Assembly: GCA_963850195.1 (NCBI GenBank)
Contig: CAWKKD010000010.1
Span: 62,001 to 126,000 of the forward strand
DNA length: 64,000 nt
Direction of reading: 5' to 3'
Origin: Actinoallomurus sp963850195
GTDB lineage: Bacteria; Actinomycetota; Actinomycetes; Streptosporangiales; Streptosporangiaceae
Below the pieces are notes generated by a model. The model searched no databases. It was not told the origin of the DNA and saw only the letters and a list, made by a program, of their open reading frames with translations. Positions within the stretch are counted from its first letter, which is position 1, and each line of letters begins with the position of its first letter. A program made the translations under genes and the position numbers. Below are positions 49,716 to 58,151 of the stretch, one piece after another.

Positions 49716-50282
49716 ATGACGACCACCGGGCAGCGCCCCATGCGTGCCGACGCGCGCCGCAACTACGCGCGCCTGCTCGACGAGGCGCGGGCCGCGTTCC
49801 TCGAGCACGGTGCCGACGCGCCGCTCGAGGACATCGCGCGCCGCGCCGAGGTCGGCATCGGCACGCTCTACCGTCACTTCCCTACCCGCGTGGCGCTCCA
49901 GGAGGCCGTCTACCGCGAGCAGGTCCAGGACCTGTGCGCCAAGGCGTACGAGCTGGCCGAGGAGCTACCGCCAGGCGAGGCCCTGGCCGCCTGGATGCGG
50001 TCGTTCGCCCACTACGCCGCCAGCCGCCGCGGGCTCATGCAGACGCTGAAAGCCGTGATCGACCTGCACTCCGACGTGCTGGCGAGGTGCCACGACGAGA
50101 TCCGCGGCGCCGCGGCGATGGTCCTCACCCAGGCCCAGGACGCCGGCACCGCACGCCCCGACGTGACCGCCGCGGACCTCCTCAAGCTCACCCACGCGAT
50201 CTGCGTCGCGACCGAGTTCGCCCCCGAGGAGACCGACCGGCTCCTGTCCTTCCTCCTCGACGGCCTACGTCCCCAGGGCTGA
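49716..50282 (+). CDS. TetR family transcriptional regulator
   Basis: A 188-residue TetR protein. The HTH region RRNYARLLDEARAAFLEHGADAPLEDIARRAEVGIGTLYRHFPTRVALQEAV is near residues 10-60; the C-terminal part resembles the SbtR-like ligand domain. ATG 49716 follows GGAGGAG; the longer frame from 49608 crosses the operator and is not used. It most likely represses the divergent DHA2 exporter. Its end overlaps the NUDIX gene by 18 bp convergently. Confidence 0.92.
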   Translation: MTTTGQRPMRADARRNYARLLDEARAAFLEHGADAPLEDIARRAEVGIGTLYRHFPTRVALQEAVYREQVQDLCAKAYELAEELPPGEALAAWMRSFAHYAASRRGLMQTLKAVIDLHSDVLARCHDEIRGAAAMVLTQAQDAGTARPDVTAADLLKLTHAICVATEFAPEETDRLLSFLLDGLRPQG

Positions 50283-50981
50283 GCCGCCGGGTAGCAGGCC
50301 GCGTAGTACGGCGCGGGTGTAGGCGTTGATGGTGAAGCCGTCGGTGATCTCACCGGTGCGGATCTGTCCCGCCAGCTCGACGGGGGTGACCGTACGGAGG
50401 GAGCCGATCCCCTCCTCCCGCCCGGCGGTGTGGATCCGCGCGACCTCCGCGTAGTACAGGAGCACGGGCGTGGCCATCTGCCCGGTGTCGGGGTACACCT
50501 CTCCGAGCGACGTCAGCGTGGTGGGGTCCGCGCCGATCTCCTCCAGCAGTTCGCGCCGCGCGTCCTCCTCCGGTGACGACCCGGGCGTACCGAACCCGCG
50601 CGGGACCTCCAGGTGCCACTGCCGCGTGCTGTGCCGGAAATGGCGGACCAGCACGACGTCCCCCTCGTGTACGGGCAGGACGACGACTCCGGGCGCGTTT
50701 CCCGGGCTGATGCGCCGGAAGTACGTGCCGATGGAGCCGGTGGGTTTTCGCACCGGATCCCGGAGGGTGATGCTGTAGGCGTCCTCGAAGACCACCCCTG
50801 TGTGTCCCCAGGAGGTCGGGCGGCCCTGCTCGGTCAGCACCCGGACCGCGGCGTCCTCGGCCGCGGTCATGTCCGCCGGATCGTCGAGGATCTGGAAGGG
50901 CGCGTCCGGCGGGTTGACGAACAGCTCGGGGTGGGCCTCGCGCAGCTCCCGATACCGGAAACGCCTGGTCTCGTCGTCCAT
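50265..50981 (-). CDS. NUDIX hydrolase
   Basis: A 238-residue protein with a NUDIX domain in residues about 90-220. The NUDIX box GFGTPGSSPEEDARRELLEEIGAD keeps the metal-binding REL-EE core, but the first glutamate of the consensus G-x5-E-x7-REUxEExGU is a serine. ADP-ribose or ADP-sugar pyrophosphatase-like activity is possible. The N-terminal 90 residues are specific to this subgroup. ATG 50981 is used. It is divergent from the CHAT gene by 88 bp and may or may not belong to that system. Confidence 0.88.
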   Translation of the reverse strand: MDDETRRFRYRELREAHPELFVNPPDAPFQILDDPADMTAAEDAAVRVLTEQGRPTSWGHTGVVFEDAYSITLRDPVRKPTGSIGTYFRRISPGNAPGVVVLPVHEGDVVLVRHFRHSTRQWHLEVPRGFGTPGSSPEEDARRELLEEIGADPTTLTSLGEVYPDTGQMATPVLLYYAEVARIHTAGREEGIGSLRTVTPVELAGQIRTGEITDGFTINAYTRAVLRGLLPGGSALGT

Positions 50982-51069
50982 GTGGTCCTTTACTATTCAC
51001 ACGAAGGGCGGAATTTCGTCCTGCGAGGCATTTTCCCCTATGTGGATCCCGAATCATCGGAGCCGGAGA

Positions 51070-53676
51070 ATGTACAGCGACCAGATTCGTCGGTTCGCGA
51101 TGGCGCATGACATCAATGAGCTGCTTCTTCGCTTCGACGCCGACTTCGACATTCCGCTGGAACACGGTCTGGCGATCGGGATCCTCCGGATGCGCGACGC
51201 GTTCGCGGGCGTCGGGCACGGACCGGCCGTACGGGTCGGGGCCTACTGGTGCGACATCGTCCGCGCGGACGTCGAGTACGACCTGCTGGACGGGTTACGG
51301 CTGGTCGAGGCGTCCCGGCCGGACGCGGAGCGGCTGCGGGACTCGTGGCTGCGCGGCGAGATCCCTGCCGAGGACACGTTCACCCGGTACGTGACCGCCC
51401 GGTGGTTCGACGGCACCGGCAAGATCCGGTACCGGCTGGGCAGCTACGCCCGCGCCCGGATGAGCTTCGAGACGGCGGTCGAGGTGGCGGCCGAGAGCGG
51501 GCTGTGGTGGTGCCTGCCCGACCTTCGCAGCAACTTCCTCCGGGCCGGGTTCGAGGAACTCCGGCAGACGACCGGGACCGAGATCCTCGAGCGTCACCTC
51601 GACGATCTGGTGAACGAGCTGGTGAGGGCGCGTGACGAGACGCTCGAGGTCGGACGGGCCCACCGGATCGGCCCCGCCGTCGCCGCGACGACGGAAAAGG
51701 CGCGCACGCGGGAGTTCCTGCGCGGGTACTCCAGCCTGCTGCACAACATCGCGGTGGCGCTCAAGGAGCAGGGCCACCGGGACGACTCCTGGTCGGCGTC
51801 CGTCGAGGCGCTCGAGATCTCGCGTGGGCTGAAGGACGGATACCGGGCCGGTCAGTCGCTCAACCATCAGGCGCAGATCGACGCGGATCGCGCGTCCGCC
51901 CTGTACGTGGAGCTGCTGGAGGGCGAGTGGCAGCGTGGCAAGCGCATCGCGCGCCAGAACCTCGCCCGGCTGCGCGGCGGCCTCAGGGGAGCGACGGAGA
52001 TCCGCGCGCTGCTCGACGAGCTGAACGACGACCCTGCCGGCGGGCGAGGCGCCGGCGTGGACATCGACATCCACGCCTACACGGTCAGGCTCTACGACGA
52101 CATCGTCAGCGGGGCCGCCGGTGACATCGAGCCGGACCGGTACCGGGGCCTCCTCGATGACGTGTCGAACCAGCGGCTGGAGATGGCCCGGTCGGTACGC
52201 CGCGCGGTGGCGATGCCCGCGTACAAGCGCGCGTACGCCTCGGCGATCCGCCCGAGCTACCTCGAGCGCGTCGCCGGCCTGGTCGACGCCGGAGACCTTC
52301 CCGACAACACGGTTGAGGAGGCGTTCGGGCTGACCGAGGAGTCCTCCGCGCGGGAGCTGCTGGACATGCTGTCCAGCTCCACGCTGCCGCAGCTCGGCCC
52401 GCCCGCGTCCGGCCCCGCACCCGCCCGGCGGGCGCGGGACGAGACGGCCGTCCCCGAGGAGACGCGCCGCCGTGGCACGCTGCGCCGTACCGGGACCCAG
52501 GATCAGGACGCCGAGTACCGGGAGCTCACCAGCCGCGAGGCCGAGTTCGAGGAGCAGTTCCTGCGGCAGCCGCTGGAGACGGCACCGTACGATCCCGAGA
52601 TCGCCCATCGGGTGCGGATGTACGCGGTCAACAACCCCGGCACGTGCGTCGTGCGCTACTTCTCCTACGGCCGGCGGAAGGCCACCTCCCTGGGCGCCTT
52701 CGTGTTCCGCGGGAACAACCTGAACTGCGTCACCGGGATCCCGTACGAGGACGTGCGCGACCTGGCCCATGGCCTGTCCACCGAGCGGGCGCCGAGCAAG
52801 TCCGAGAGCGAGCGGATCTGGAAGCTGCTCGTCGAGCCGGTCTGGGAGCACGTCACCGAGGGCGGCGACCCCCGCCATCTGGTCGTCATCCCGGCCGACG
52901 ACGTCTTCGCCGTACCGATCCACATCGCGTCACCGCGCGGCGAGCACGGCCTGCCGCTGGCGGGCAGGGTCCCGCTGTCGCACTCGGTGAGCGCGACGGC
53001 GTTCGTGGGGCGGGGGCGTCACCTCCTCAAGCGGCAGCCGGTGAGCCCGGCCGACGAACTCGCGGCCATCGTCGTCGCCGACGACCTGGTGACCGGCGAG
53101 GAGTTGCTGGACACCCGCTGGCCGGAGGACCGGATCGTCATCGCCGGCGACGTGCCGGCCGGCCTCCGTGGCCGCGTACGCCGCCACGACGCGGACTGGG
53201 CAGGCCTTGCGGCGGTGAGCGCCGTCAAGCCGGAGTTCTTCGTCTACGCGGGGCATGGCCGGTACAACCCGACCTTCGGGCAGCTGGGGCCGTCGCTGGA
53301 GCTGCGCGGCAGCTTCCTCACCCAGTACGACGTCGCCCTCCGGCTGCGGCTCCCACGCAACAAGCTGACCATTCTGGGCGCGTGCCTCGCCGGGCAGGCC
53401 GCACAGACCGGCGGGGGCGACGTCGTCGGCTTCCTGCGCTCGCTGATCGCCGCCGGAGCGGGCGCCATCGGGCTTCCCCTGTGGAGCGTGACGGACGTGG
53501 CCATGGTCCGTACGGTGCGCGCGCTGCTGCGCAGCAGCCGAGACGCCCTGACGGCCACGGACGCCGGCTTCGACGTCGTCGCGGAACTGCACAAGCATTA
53601 CCGCGAGATCTGCCAAGACCGGAACCTGGACTTCGCGACGAAAGTCGAATGTATGCCGATCAGTCTTTACCTGTGA
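51070..53676 (+). CDS. CHAT (caspase-fold) protease with helical repeats, CATRA locus
   Basis: An 868-residue protein. Residues 1 to about 430 are helical with TPR-like pairs (GKIRYRLGSYARARMSFETAVEVA, LHNIAVALKEQGHRDDSWSASVEALEIS, REFLRGYSS). A polar linker (about 435-480, Pro/Ala/Arg/Glu-rich) leads to a C-terminal CHAT domain with catalytic His729 in FVYAGHGRYN and Cys772 in ILGACLAGQ, the caspase-fold dyad. ATG 51070 is chosen because GGAG lies 7 bases upstream; ATG 51100 is an alternative. Downstream 27 bp is the small CATASP-like gene and then the membrane CATRA gene. As in other caspase/CHAT conflict systems, activation would cleave host or partner proteins. The target is unknown. Confidence 0.87.
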   Translation: MYSDQIRRFAMAHDINELLLRFDADFDIPLEHGLAIGILRMRDAFAGVGHGPAVRVGAYWCDIVRADVEYDLLDGLRLVEASRPDAERLRDSWLRGEIPAEDTFTRYVTARWFDGTGKIRYRLGSYARARMSFETAVEVAAESGLWWCLPDLRSNFLRAGFEELRQTTGTEILERHLDDLVNELVRARDETLEVGRAHRIGPAVAATTEKARTREFLRGYSSLLHNIAVALKEQGHRDDSWSASVEALEISRGLKDGYRAGQSLNHQAQIDADRASALYVELLEGEWQRGKRIARQNLARLRGGLRGATEIRALLDELNDDPAGGRGAGVDIDIHAYTVRLYDDIVSGAAGDIEPDRYRGLLDDVSNQRLEMARSVRRAVAMPAYKRAYASAIRPSYLERVAGLVDAGDLPDNTVEEAFGLTEESSARELLDMLSSSTLPQLGPPASGPAPARRARDETAVPEETRRRGTLRRTGTQDQDAEYRELTSREAEFEEQFLRQPLETAPYDPEIAHRVRMYAVNNPGTCVVRYFSYGRRKATSLGAFVFRGNNLNCVTGIPYEDVRDLAHGLSTERAPSKSESERIWKLLVEPVWEHVTEGGDPRHLVVIPADDVFAVPIHIASPRGEHGLPLAGRVPLSHSVSATAFVGRGRHLLKRQPVSPADELAAIVVADDLVTGEELLDTRWPEDRIVIAGDVPAGLRGRVRRHDADWAGLAAVSAVKPEFFVYAGHGRYNPTFGQLGPSLELRGSFLTQYDVALRLRLPRNKLTILGACLAGQAAQTGGGDVVGFLRSLIAAGAGAIGLPLWSVTDVAMVRTVRALLRSSRDALTATDAGFDVVAELHKHYREICQDRNLDFATKVECMPISLYL

Positions 53677-53703
53677 ATCGGGACATCGCGGAATGGGGAC
53701 CAG

Positions 53704-54054
53704 TTGGGGGAGTCGTCGATCGACATCGAACGGCTGCTAAGTGAAATGCTCACCTGGCGGTTGTCCGAGAAATCCACGTGGCGGCAAGTAGAGGCCGAGC
53801 TGCGGAAACTCGCCGCGTTCATCGAGGCCGGCGACACGGCCGGGGTGGCCGCGTCCGAGCTCACCCTCCGCGTCAAGGCGGGCCGCCGGCCGAGCCATGG
53901 CATCGCCCATGACCTGGACCGGCCCGTGACGTACCCGGCGCCCGACGGCACCCGGGACCTGATCAACCGGCTCGTCCACCGCATCGGCCTGAACCGGCCG
54001 GCCGAGAACGCCGCGGACGCCGAGGGGACCGATGGTGACCGCCACCGTCCATAG
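53704..54054 (+). CDS. CATRA-associated small protein (CATASP-like)
   Basis: A 116-residue soluble protein. It has a helical N-terminus (LLSEMLTWRLSEKSTWRQVEAELRKLAAFIEAGD) and a C-terminal part with DLINRLVHRIG; the middle LRVKAGRRPSHG is basic. This pattern fits the small proteins predicted in CATRA conflict systems, which lie between the protease and the CATRA membrane protein. TTG 53704 is the best start. The last 23 bp overlap the CATRA gene, so all three genes are coupled. It may link the protease with the membrane component. Confidence 0.72.
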   Translation: MGESSIDIERLLSEMLTWRLSEKSTWRQVEAELRKLAAFIEAGDTAGVAASELTLRVKAGRRPSHGIAHDLDRPVTYPAPDGTRDLINRLVHRIGLNRPAENAADAEGTDGDRHRP

Positions 54055-55552
54055 GCCGGCACAGCTGGTGCACGCGTTCTTCGCCGCCGAGCGGGCCCTC
54101 ACACCCGGGTCCGTGGCGAACGACGCGCTGCACGCCCTCTGGAGCAGGGCGAAGGCGCTCGGCATGGACCAGGAGGTGGCACCGCACTGGTCAACCGAGC
54201 TGCCCGCCGTGGGCGACATGCCGTACTCGGAGCGGCTGACCGTCCTGGCGGCCCGTCAGGAGGCGGTGCCTGGCGGGTTCCACCAGGCGCTGGCCTACCG
54301 TCTCCACGACACGGTCGGCGTCAGCGTGCTGCAGGCGCCCAACGACGACGCCATCGCGTGGAGCGACCTCCACGACTACGAGGTCGGGGCGTCCCCCGGG
54401 AGCGGGATCCTGGGCACCGCGACGCTGTACCTGGGGCTCTGGCCCGACCGGGAGCGAAGCCGGCTGCACTCGACGTCCCCGGCCATGCCGGCAGCGATCG
54501 GACGCGAGCTCAGGGGCCTGCCACCGGTCGGCCAGGACGCCGACTGGAGCGGCTTGTGGTGCAGCCCCGCCCGCGGCCTGTTCGTCTGGGAACTGCCCGC
54601 GCGCGATCACGCGGCCGTACCGCTCTCCCGTCGGCTCCTCGCGATCGCCGGCGAGTCCGACGAGGACACGCTGGACGCCTGGCTGTGGATGTCGGCCCCC
54701 GGCCTGGCGCCGTTCACCCGCTATCTGCTGCACGCGGCGAAGCTGCGGTACCAGCACGCCGTCCTCAAGGACGCGCTTCCCGAACTGCGCGACGCGATCG
54801 ACGCCACCAACGCGAAGTGCGCCGAACTGACCGGGCTGCTCGACGACGACATGGTCGCGATCGACCGGCTCCTCGCCGCCGACCGGACCCTCAGCCGGCT
54901 GCAGACCGACCAGCGCGGGTTGATCGCGCTGGTCACCGACGTACGCGACATGACCTGTACGGTCGGCATCGCGCAGGACAACATGGCCGCCGCGCTCGAT
55001 GAAAGGCACACCTGCGCCCCCGGCGGCCCCACCGACAACGACCGGCAGAGCGCCCGGTGGATGCGCGAGCAACTGCGCGCGGAGGAGACCTACCTGGCCT
55101 CGGCGCAGACCAAGGCCACCGAGATCGCCCGGATCACCGGGGTCGCGGTCGACACCCGCCTGCGGCAGCGGCGGGAGAACCTCACCCTGCTCCAGACCAC
55201 CCTGCTGGGTTCGGTGCTGATGGTGCTCGCCGGAATCCAGAGCCTGCAGTACCGCGTTCCGCTGCCCGGCCCGCTGATCGCGCCGCTCGTCTGCGTACTC
55301 GGCGCCCTGGCACTCCTGCTGCCCTCGGCGATCCTCCACTGGCCCCGCGGCGGCGTGGAAGGCGGCCGCTGGCGCTGGGCCGACGTCCTCTTCGCCGCCT
55401 TCCTGGGCGGCTCGGTGGGGTGGCTCGTCGTGACGACCGGGACATACCTCGAGCAGGCACGCGCCGCCTCGCCGGAGGCCTCGGCCCTCGGCGCCCTGCT
55501 CGGCGCGGTCATCACGGCCGCCTTCGGCCTCCTGCGCCTCCGCTCGCGCTAG
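54032..55552 (+). CDS. CATRA-type membrane protein (caspase/TPR-associated)
   Basis: A 506-residue protein. Residues 1 to about 240 form a globular N-terminal domain (QLVHAFFAAERALTPG, DYEVGASPGSG, ATLYLGLW). Residues about 240-380 form long coiled-coil helices (LRDAIDATNAKCAELTGLLDDDMVAIDRLL, SARWMREQLRAEETYLASAQ). Four membrane helices follow near 388-406, 415-436, 451-472 and 484-503. This is the layout described computationally for CATRA (CASPASE and TPR Repeat-Associated) proteins. GAGGGG precedes ATG 54032. It would anchor the system at the inner membrane, as sensor or as membrane effector. Its end overlaps the next gene by 4 bp convergently. Confidence 0.75.
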   Translation: MVTATVHRPAQLVHAFFAAERALTPGSVANDALHALWSRAKALGMDQEVAPHWSTELPAVGDMPYSERLTVLAARQEAVPGGFHQALAYRLHDTVGVSVLQAPNDDAIAWSDLHDYEVGASPGSGILGTATLYLGLWPDRERSRLHSTSPAMPAAIGRELRGLPPVGQDADWSGLWCSPARGLFVWELPARDHAAVPLSRRLLAIAGESDEDTLDAWLWMSAPGLAPFTRYLLHAAKLRYQHAVLKDALPELRDAIDATNAKCAELTGLLDDDMVAIDRLLAADRTLSRLQTDQRGLIALVTDVRDMTCTVGIAQDNMAAALDERHTCAPGGPTDNDRQSARWMREQLRAEETYLASAQTKATEIARITGVAVDTRLRQRRENLTLLQTTLLGSVLMVLAGIQSLQYRVPLPGPLIAPLVCVLGALALLLPSAILHWPRGGVEGGRWRWADVLFAAFLGGSVGWLVVTTGTYLEQARAASPEASALGALLGAVITAAFGLLRLRSR

Positions 55553-56550
55553 AGACGCACCAGCATCTTGCCGGTGTTGCCGCCTCTGAGCATGGCGAGG
55601 AAGGCGTCGACGGCGTCGCCGATGCCCTCGTAGACGGTCTCCTCGAAGGTGAGCTTTCCGTCGCGGACCCAGCCGCCCACCTCGCGGACGAAGTCCGCGT
55701 AGCGGTCGCCGTGGTCGCTGACGATGAAGCCGCGCAGGGTGAGGCGCTTGCCGACGACGTTGATGAGGTTGCGGGGGGCCGCCGGGGGCTCCGTGGCGTT
55801 GTACATCGAGATCGCGCCGCAGATCGCGGCCCGGCCGAAGGGGTTGAGGACGTCGATGGCGGCCTCCAGGTGCTCACCGCCGACGTTGTCGAAGTAGACG
55901 TCGATGCCGTCAGGGGCCGCGGCGCGCAGCGAGTCGCGTACCGGGCCCTCCTTGTAGTTGAAGGCCGCGTCGAAGCCGAGCCGGTCGGTGAGGTAGGCGA
56001 TCTTCTCCGCGGAGCCGGCGCTGCCGATGACACGGGACGCGCCGCGCAGGCGGGCGAGCTGGCCGACCAGCGAGCCGACCGCGCCGGCCGCACCGGACAC
56101 GAAGACCGCGTCGCCCTCGCGCATGCCGGCGATGTCGAGCAGGCCCACGTACGCGGTCAGGCCCGGCATGCCCAGGGCGCCGAGGTACGCCGACGGTGAC
56201 ACGCCCTCGAGCGGCATGACCTTGCGGAAGTGCTTCGCGGGGGCGACGACGTGCTCGCGCCAGCCGTAGTCGTGCTGCACGAGGTCACCGGGCTCGAGCC
56301 CGCCGCCGCGCGACTCGACGACCTCGCCGATCGCGCCGCCCGTCATCGCCTCGTTCAGGGCGAACGGCGGCACGTACGACTTCGCGTCGTTCATGCGGCC
56401 GCGCATGTACGGGTCGACGGACATGAACCGGTTGCGCACGAGGACCTCGCCGTCCCCCGGAGGTGGCAGCTCCGCCTCGACGATGGCGAAGTCCTCGGGG
56501 TTCGGCCAGCCCTGCGGGCGGGCGACGAGGTGGACTTCGTTCGTCTTCAT
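55549..56550 (-). CDS. NADP-dependent medium-chain oxidoreductase
   Basis: A 333-residue MDR-superfamily enzyme of the leukotriene B4 dehydrogenase/prostaglandin reductase-like group (2-alkenal reductase). FMSVDPYMRGRM near the N-terminus is the family marker; the NADP loop is FVSGAAGAVGSLVGQLARL (about 150-168), and YFDNVGGEHLEAAI follows. No zinc ligands are seen, as expected for the group. It would reduce the double bond of alkenals or enones with NADPH. ATG 56550 follows GAGGAG. Confidence 0.93.
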   Translation of the reverse strand: MKTNEVHLVARPQGWPNPEDFAIVEAELPPPGDGEVLVRNRFMSVDPYMRGRMNDAKSYVPPFALNEAMTGGAIGEVVESRGGGLEPGDLVQHDYGWREHVVAPAKHFRKVMPLEGVSPSAYLGALGMPGLTAYVGLLDIAGMREGDAVFVSGAAGAVGSLVGQLARLRGASRVIGSAGSAEKIAYLTDRLGFDAAFNYKEGPVRDSLRAAAPDGIDVYFDNVGGEHLEAAIDVLNPFGRAAICGAISMYNATEPPAAPRNLINVVGKRLTLRGFIVSDHGDRYADFVREVGGWVRDGKLTFEETVYEGIGDAVDAFLAMLRGGNTGKMLVRL

Positions 56551-56716
56551 CAGACGGCTCCTCACGGTGACGGGGACCTCAGGCCGAAAACCCACACTAC
56601 GTCTCCGCCGCCCGGCCATCCGCACCGCCGCCCCGTGGGGGGACGATCTACGGTGGCACGCACCGAACCGGAGAGTGGATCGTTACGTGGTACCGGTGGA
56701 CGAGAGGACGAAGACG

Positions 56717-57166
56717 ATGAACCAAGGTGACCTCGCACCCGACTTCGAGCTGCCCGACGACGAGGGGACGACACGTACGCTGAGCGGGCTTCTCGCCGAC
56801 GGGCCGGTGGTGCTGTTCTTCTACCCGGCCGCGATGACCCCCGGCTGTACGGCGGAGAGCTGCCACTTCCGCGACCTGACGGCGGAGTTCGCCGAGGCCG
56901 GCGGGCAGCGGGTGGGGATCAGCCCTGACCCGGTGGCCAAGCAGCGGGAGTTCTCGGGCATGCACGCGTTCGACTTTCCGTTGCTGTCGGACCCCGACGG
57001 GACGGTCGCCCGGCAGTTCGGCGTACGCCGGAGGTTCGGGCCGCTCGCGACGCGGCGCAGGACCTTCGTCATCGACACCGATCGGCGGGTCCTGGAGGTG
57101 ATCTCCAGCGAGTTCAAGATGAGCGTGCACGCGGACCGGGCGCTGGAGACGCTGCGGGCCCGCTAG
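56717..57166 (+). CDS. Peroxiredoxin (BCP/PrxQ type)
   Basis: A 149-residue thiol peroxidase. FFYPAAMTPGCTAESCHFRD contains the peroxidatic Cys in TPGC and the resolving Cys five residues later, the PrxQ arrangement. GDLAPDFELPDDEG is the usual opening. It reduces hydrogen and organic peroxides with thioredoxin. ATG 56717 is chosen by family length; in-frame GTGs upstream are possible. It overlaps the esterase gene by 4 bp tail to tail. Confidence 0.93.
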   Translation: MNQGDLAPDFELPDDEGTTRTLSGLLADGPVVLFFYPAAMTPGCTAESCHFRDLTAEFAEAGGQRVGISPDPVAKQREFSGMHAFDFPLLSDPDGTVARQFGVRRRFGPLATRRRTFVIDTDRRVLEVISSEFKMSVHADRALETLRAR

Positions 57167-58101
57167 CTCTGGCCGTCGAAGAAGTCCCACATCACCTGGC
57201 CGGCGTCGAGGTCGCGTGAGGTACGGCCGACGAGCCGCTCCGGGAGGTACTGGAGGCCTCCGGGCCAGGTGTGGCCGCCACCGACGATCGTGTAGACCGC
57301 GACGCCGGTGTGCGGCGTGCAGCCGGTGCCCTCGCGCAGGCGTACGCGGGTGCCGTCGTCGGACCGGTCGGGGAGCGTCACGGTCGTCGACCCCGTACAC
57401 GCGTCGCGTCGCAGCCAGACGTCGGCCGTGGCGGAGACCGACAGCACCGAGCCGCCTCCGCCGCGCCCGCGTACGTGCCCGCCGTCGTACGGGACGAGCG
57501 GGTCGGCGGTGCCGTGGATGACGAGCACGGGTAGGGGCCGTGCCGGATGGCAGGACAGGTCCGACGGCAGTGGTCCGGCGACCGGCGCGATCCCGGCCAG
57601 CCGCCCGGCCAGGTCGCAGCCCAGCCGCTCGGTGAACATGCCGCCGTTGGAGATCCCGGTCGCGTACACGCGACGCGCGTCGACGTGGTCGTCGCGGACG
57701 AGCCGGTCGATCAGCTGAGACACGAACGCCACGTCGTCGACGTGCCGGTGTTCGGCGGGCGTGTTGGACCGGCCGTCGTTCCAGCTCCGCCGCAGGCCGT
57801 CCGGGTAGACGACGACGAACCCGTTCCGGTCGGCCGTGGCGTTCAGGTGCGTCAGCGAACCCATGCCCGCGCCCGTACCGAACCCGCCGTGGAAGGCCAG
57901 CACCACCGGGAGGCCCGCCGCACCGCGCGGCGGGGCGTGGACGCGATAGGTGCGCGTGACGCCGCCGACCTCGATGCGCCGCTCCGGGCCGGACCTGCGT
58001 TCGGCGCGCCTCTCGCAGCCGAAGGCCAGGGCGGCCAAGGCGAAAAGGACGGCCAGGATCGCGACGGCGAGGGTGCGACCGGGACGCATGACGCCCATCA
58101 T
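57163..58101 (-). CDS. Secreted polyhydroxybutyrate depolymerase / LpqC-like esterase
   Basis: A 312-residue exported alpha/beta hydrolase. The N-terminal hydrophobic segment ends in LAFGCERR, a plausible lipobox Cys near residue 29, as in mycobacterial LpqC. VVLAFHGGFGTG is the oxyanion region; the nucleophile elbow is GISNGG (Ser near 147); VIHGTADPLVPY provides the Asp and GGGHTWPGG the catalytic His. Members cleave polyhydroxybutyrate, feruloyl or related esters outside the membrane. The start may be ATG 58101, 58098 or 58089. Confidence 0.88.
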   Translation of the reverse strand: MMGVMRPGRTLAVAILAVLFALAALAFGCERRAERRSGPERRIEVGGVTRTYRVHAPPRGAAGLPVVLAFHGGFGTGAGMGSLTHLNATADRNGFVVVYPDGLRRSWNDGRSNTPAEHRHVDDVAFVSQLIDRLVRDDHVDARRVYATGISNGGMFTERLGCDLAGRLAGIAPVAGPLPSDLSCHPARPLPVLVIHGTADPLVPYDGGHVRGRGGGGSVLSVSATADVWLRRDACTGSTTVTLPDRSDDGTRVRLREGTGCTPHTGVAVYTIVGGGHTWPGGLQYLPERLVGRTSRDLDAGQVMWDFFDGQS

Positions 58102-58151
58102 GCCGGGAAAAACCGGGTGAGGGCGCGGGCGTGCGGTGACAGCATCGGCGG

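Noticed and set aside
50800..51069. Longer start for the CHAT protein within the NUDIX gene
   Set aside because: The sequence there is the NUDIX complement; ATG 51070 has a properly placed GGAG.
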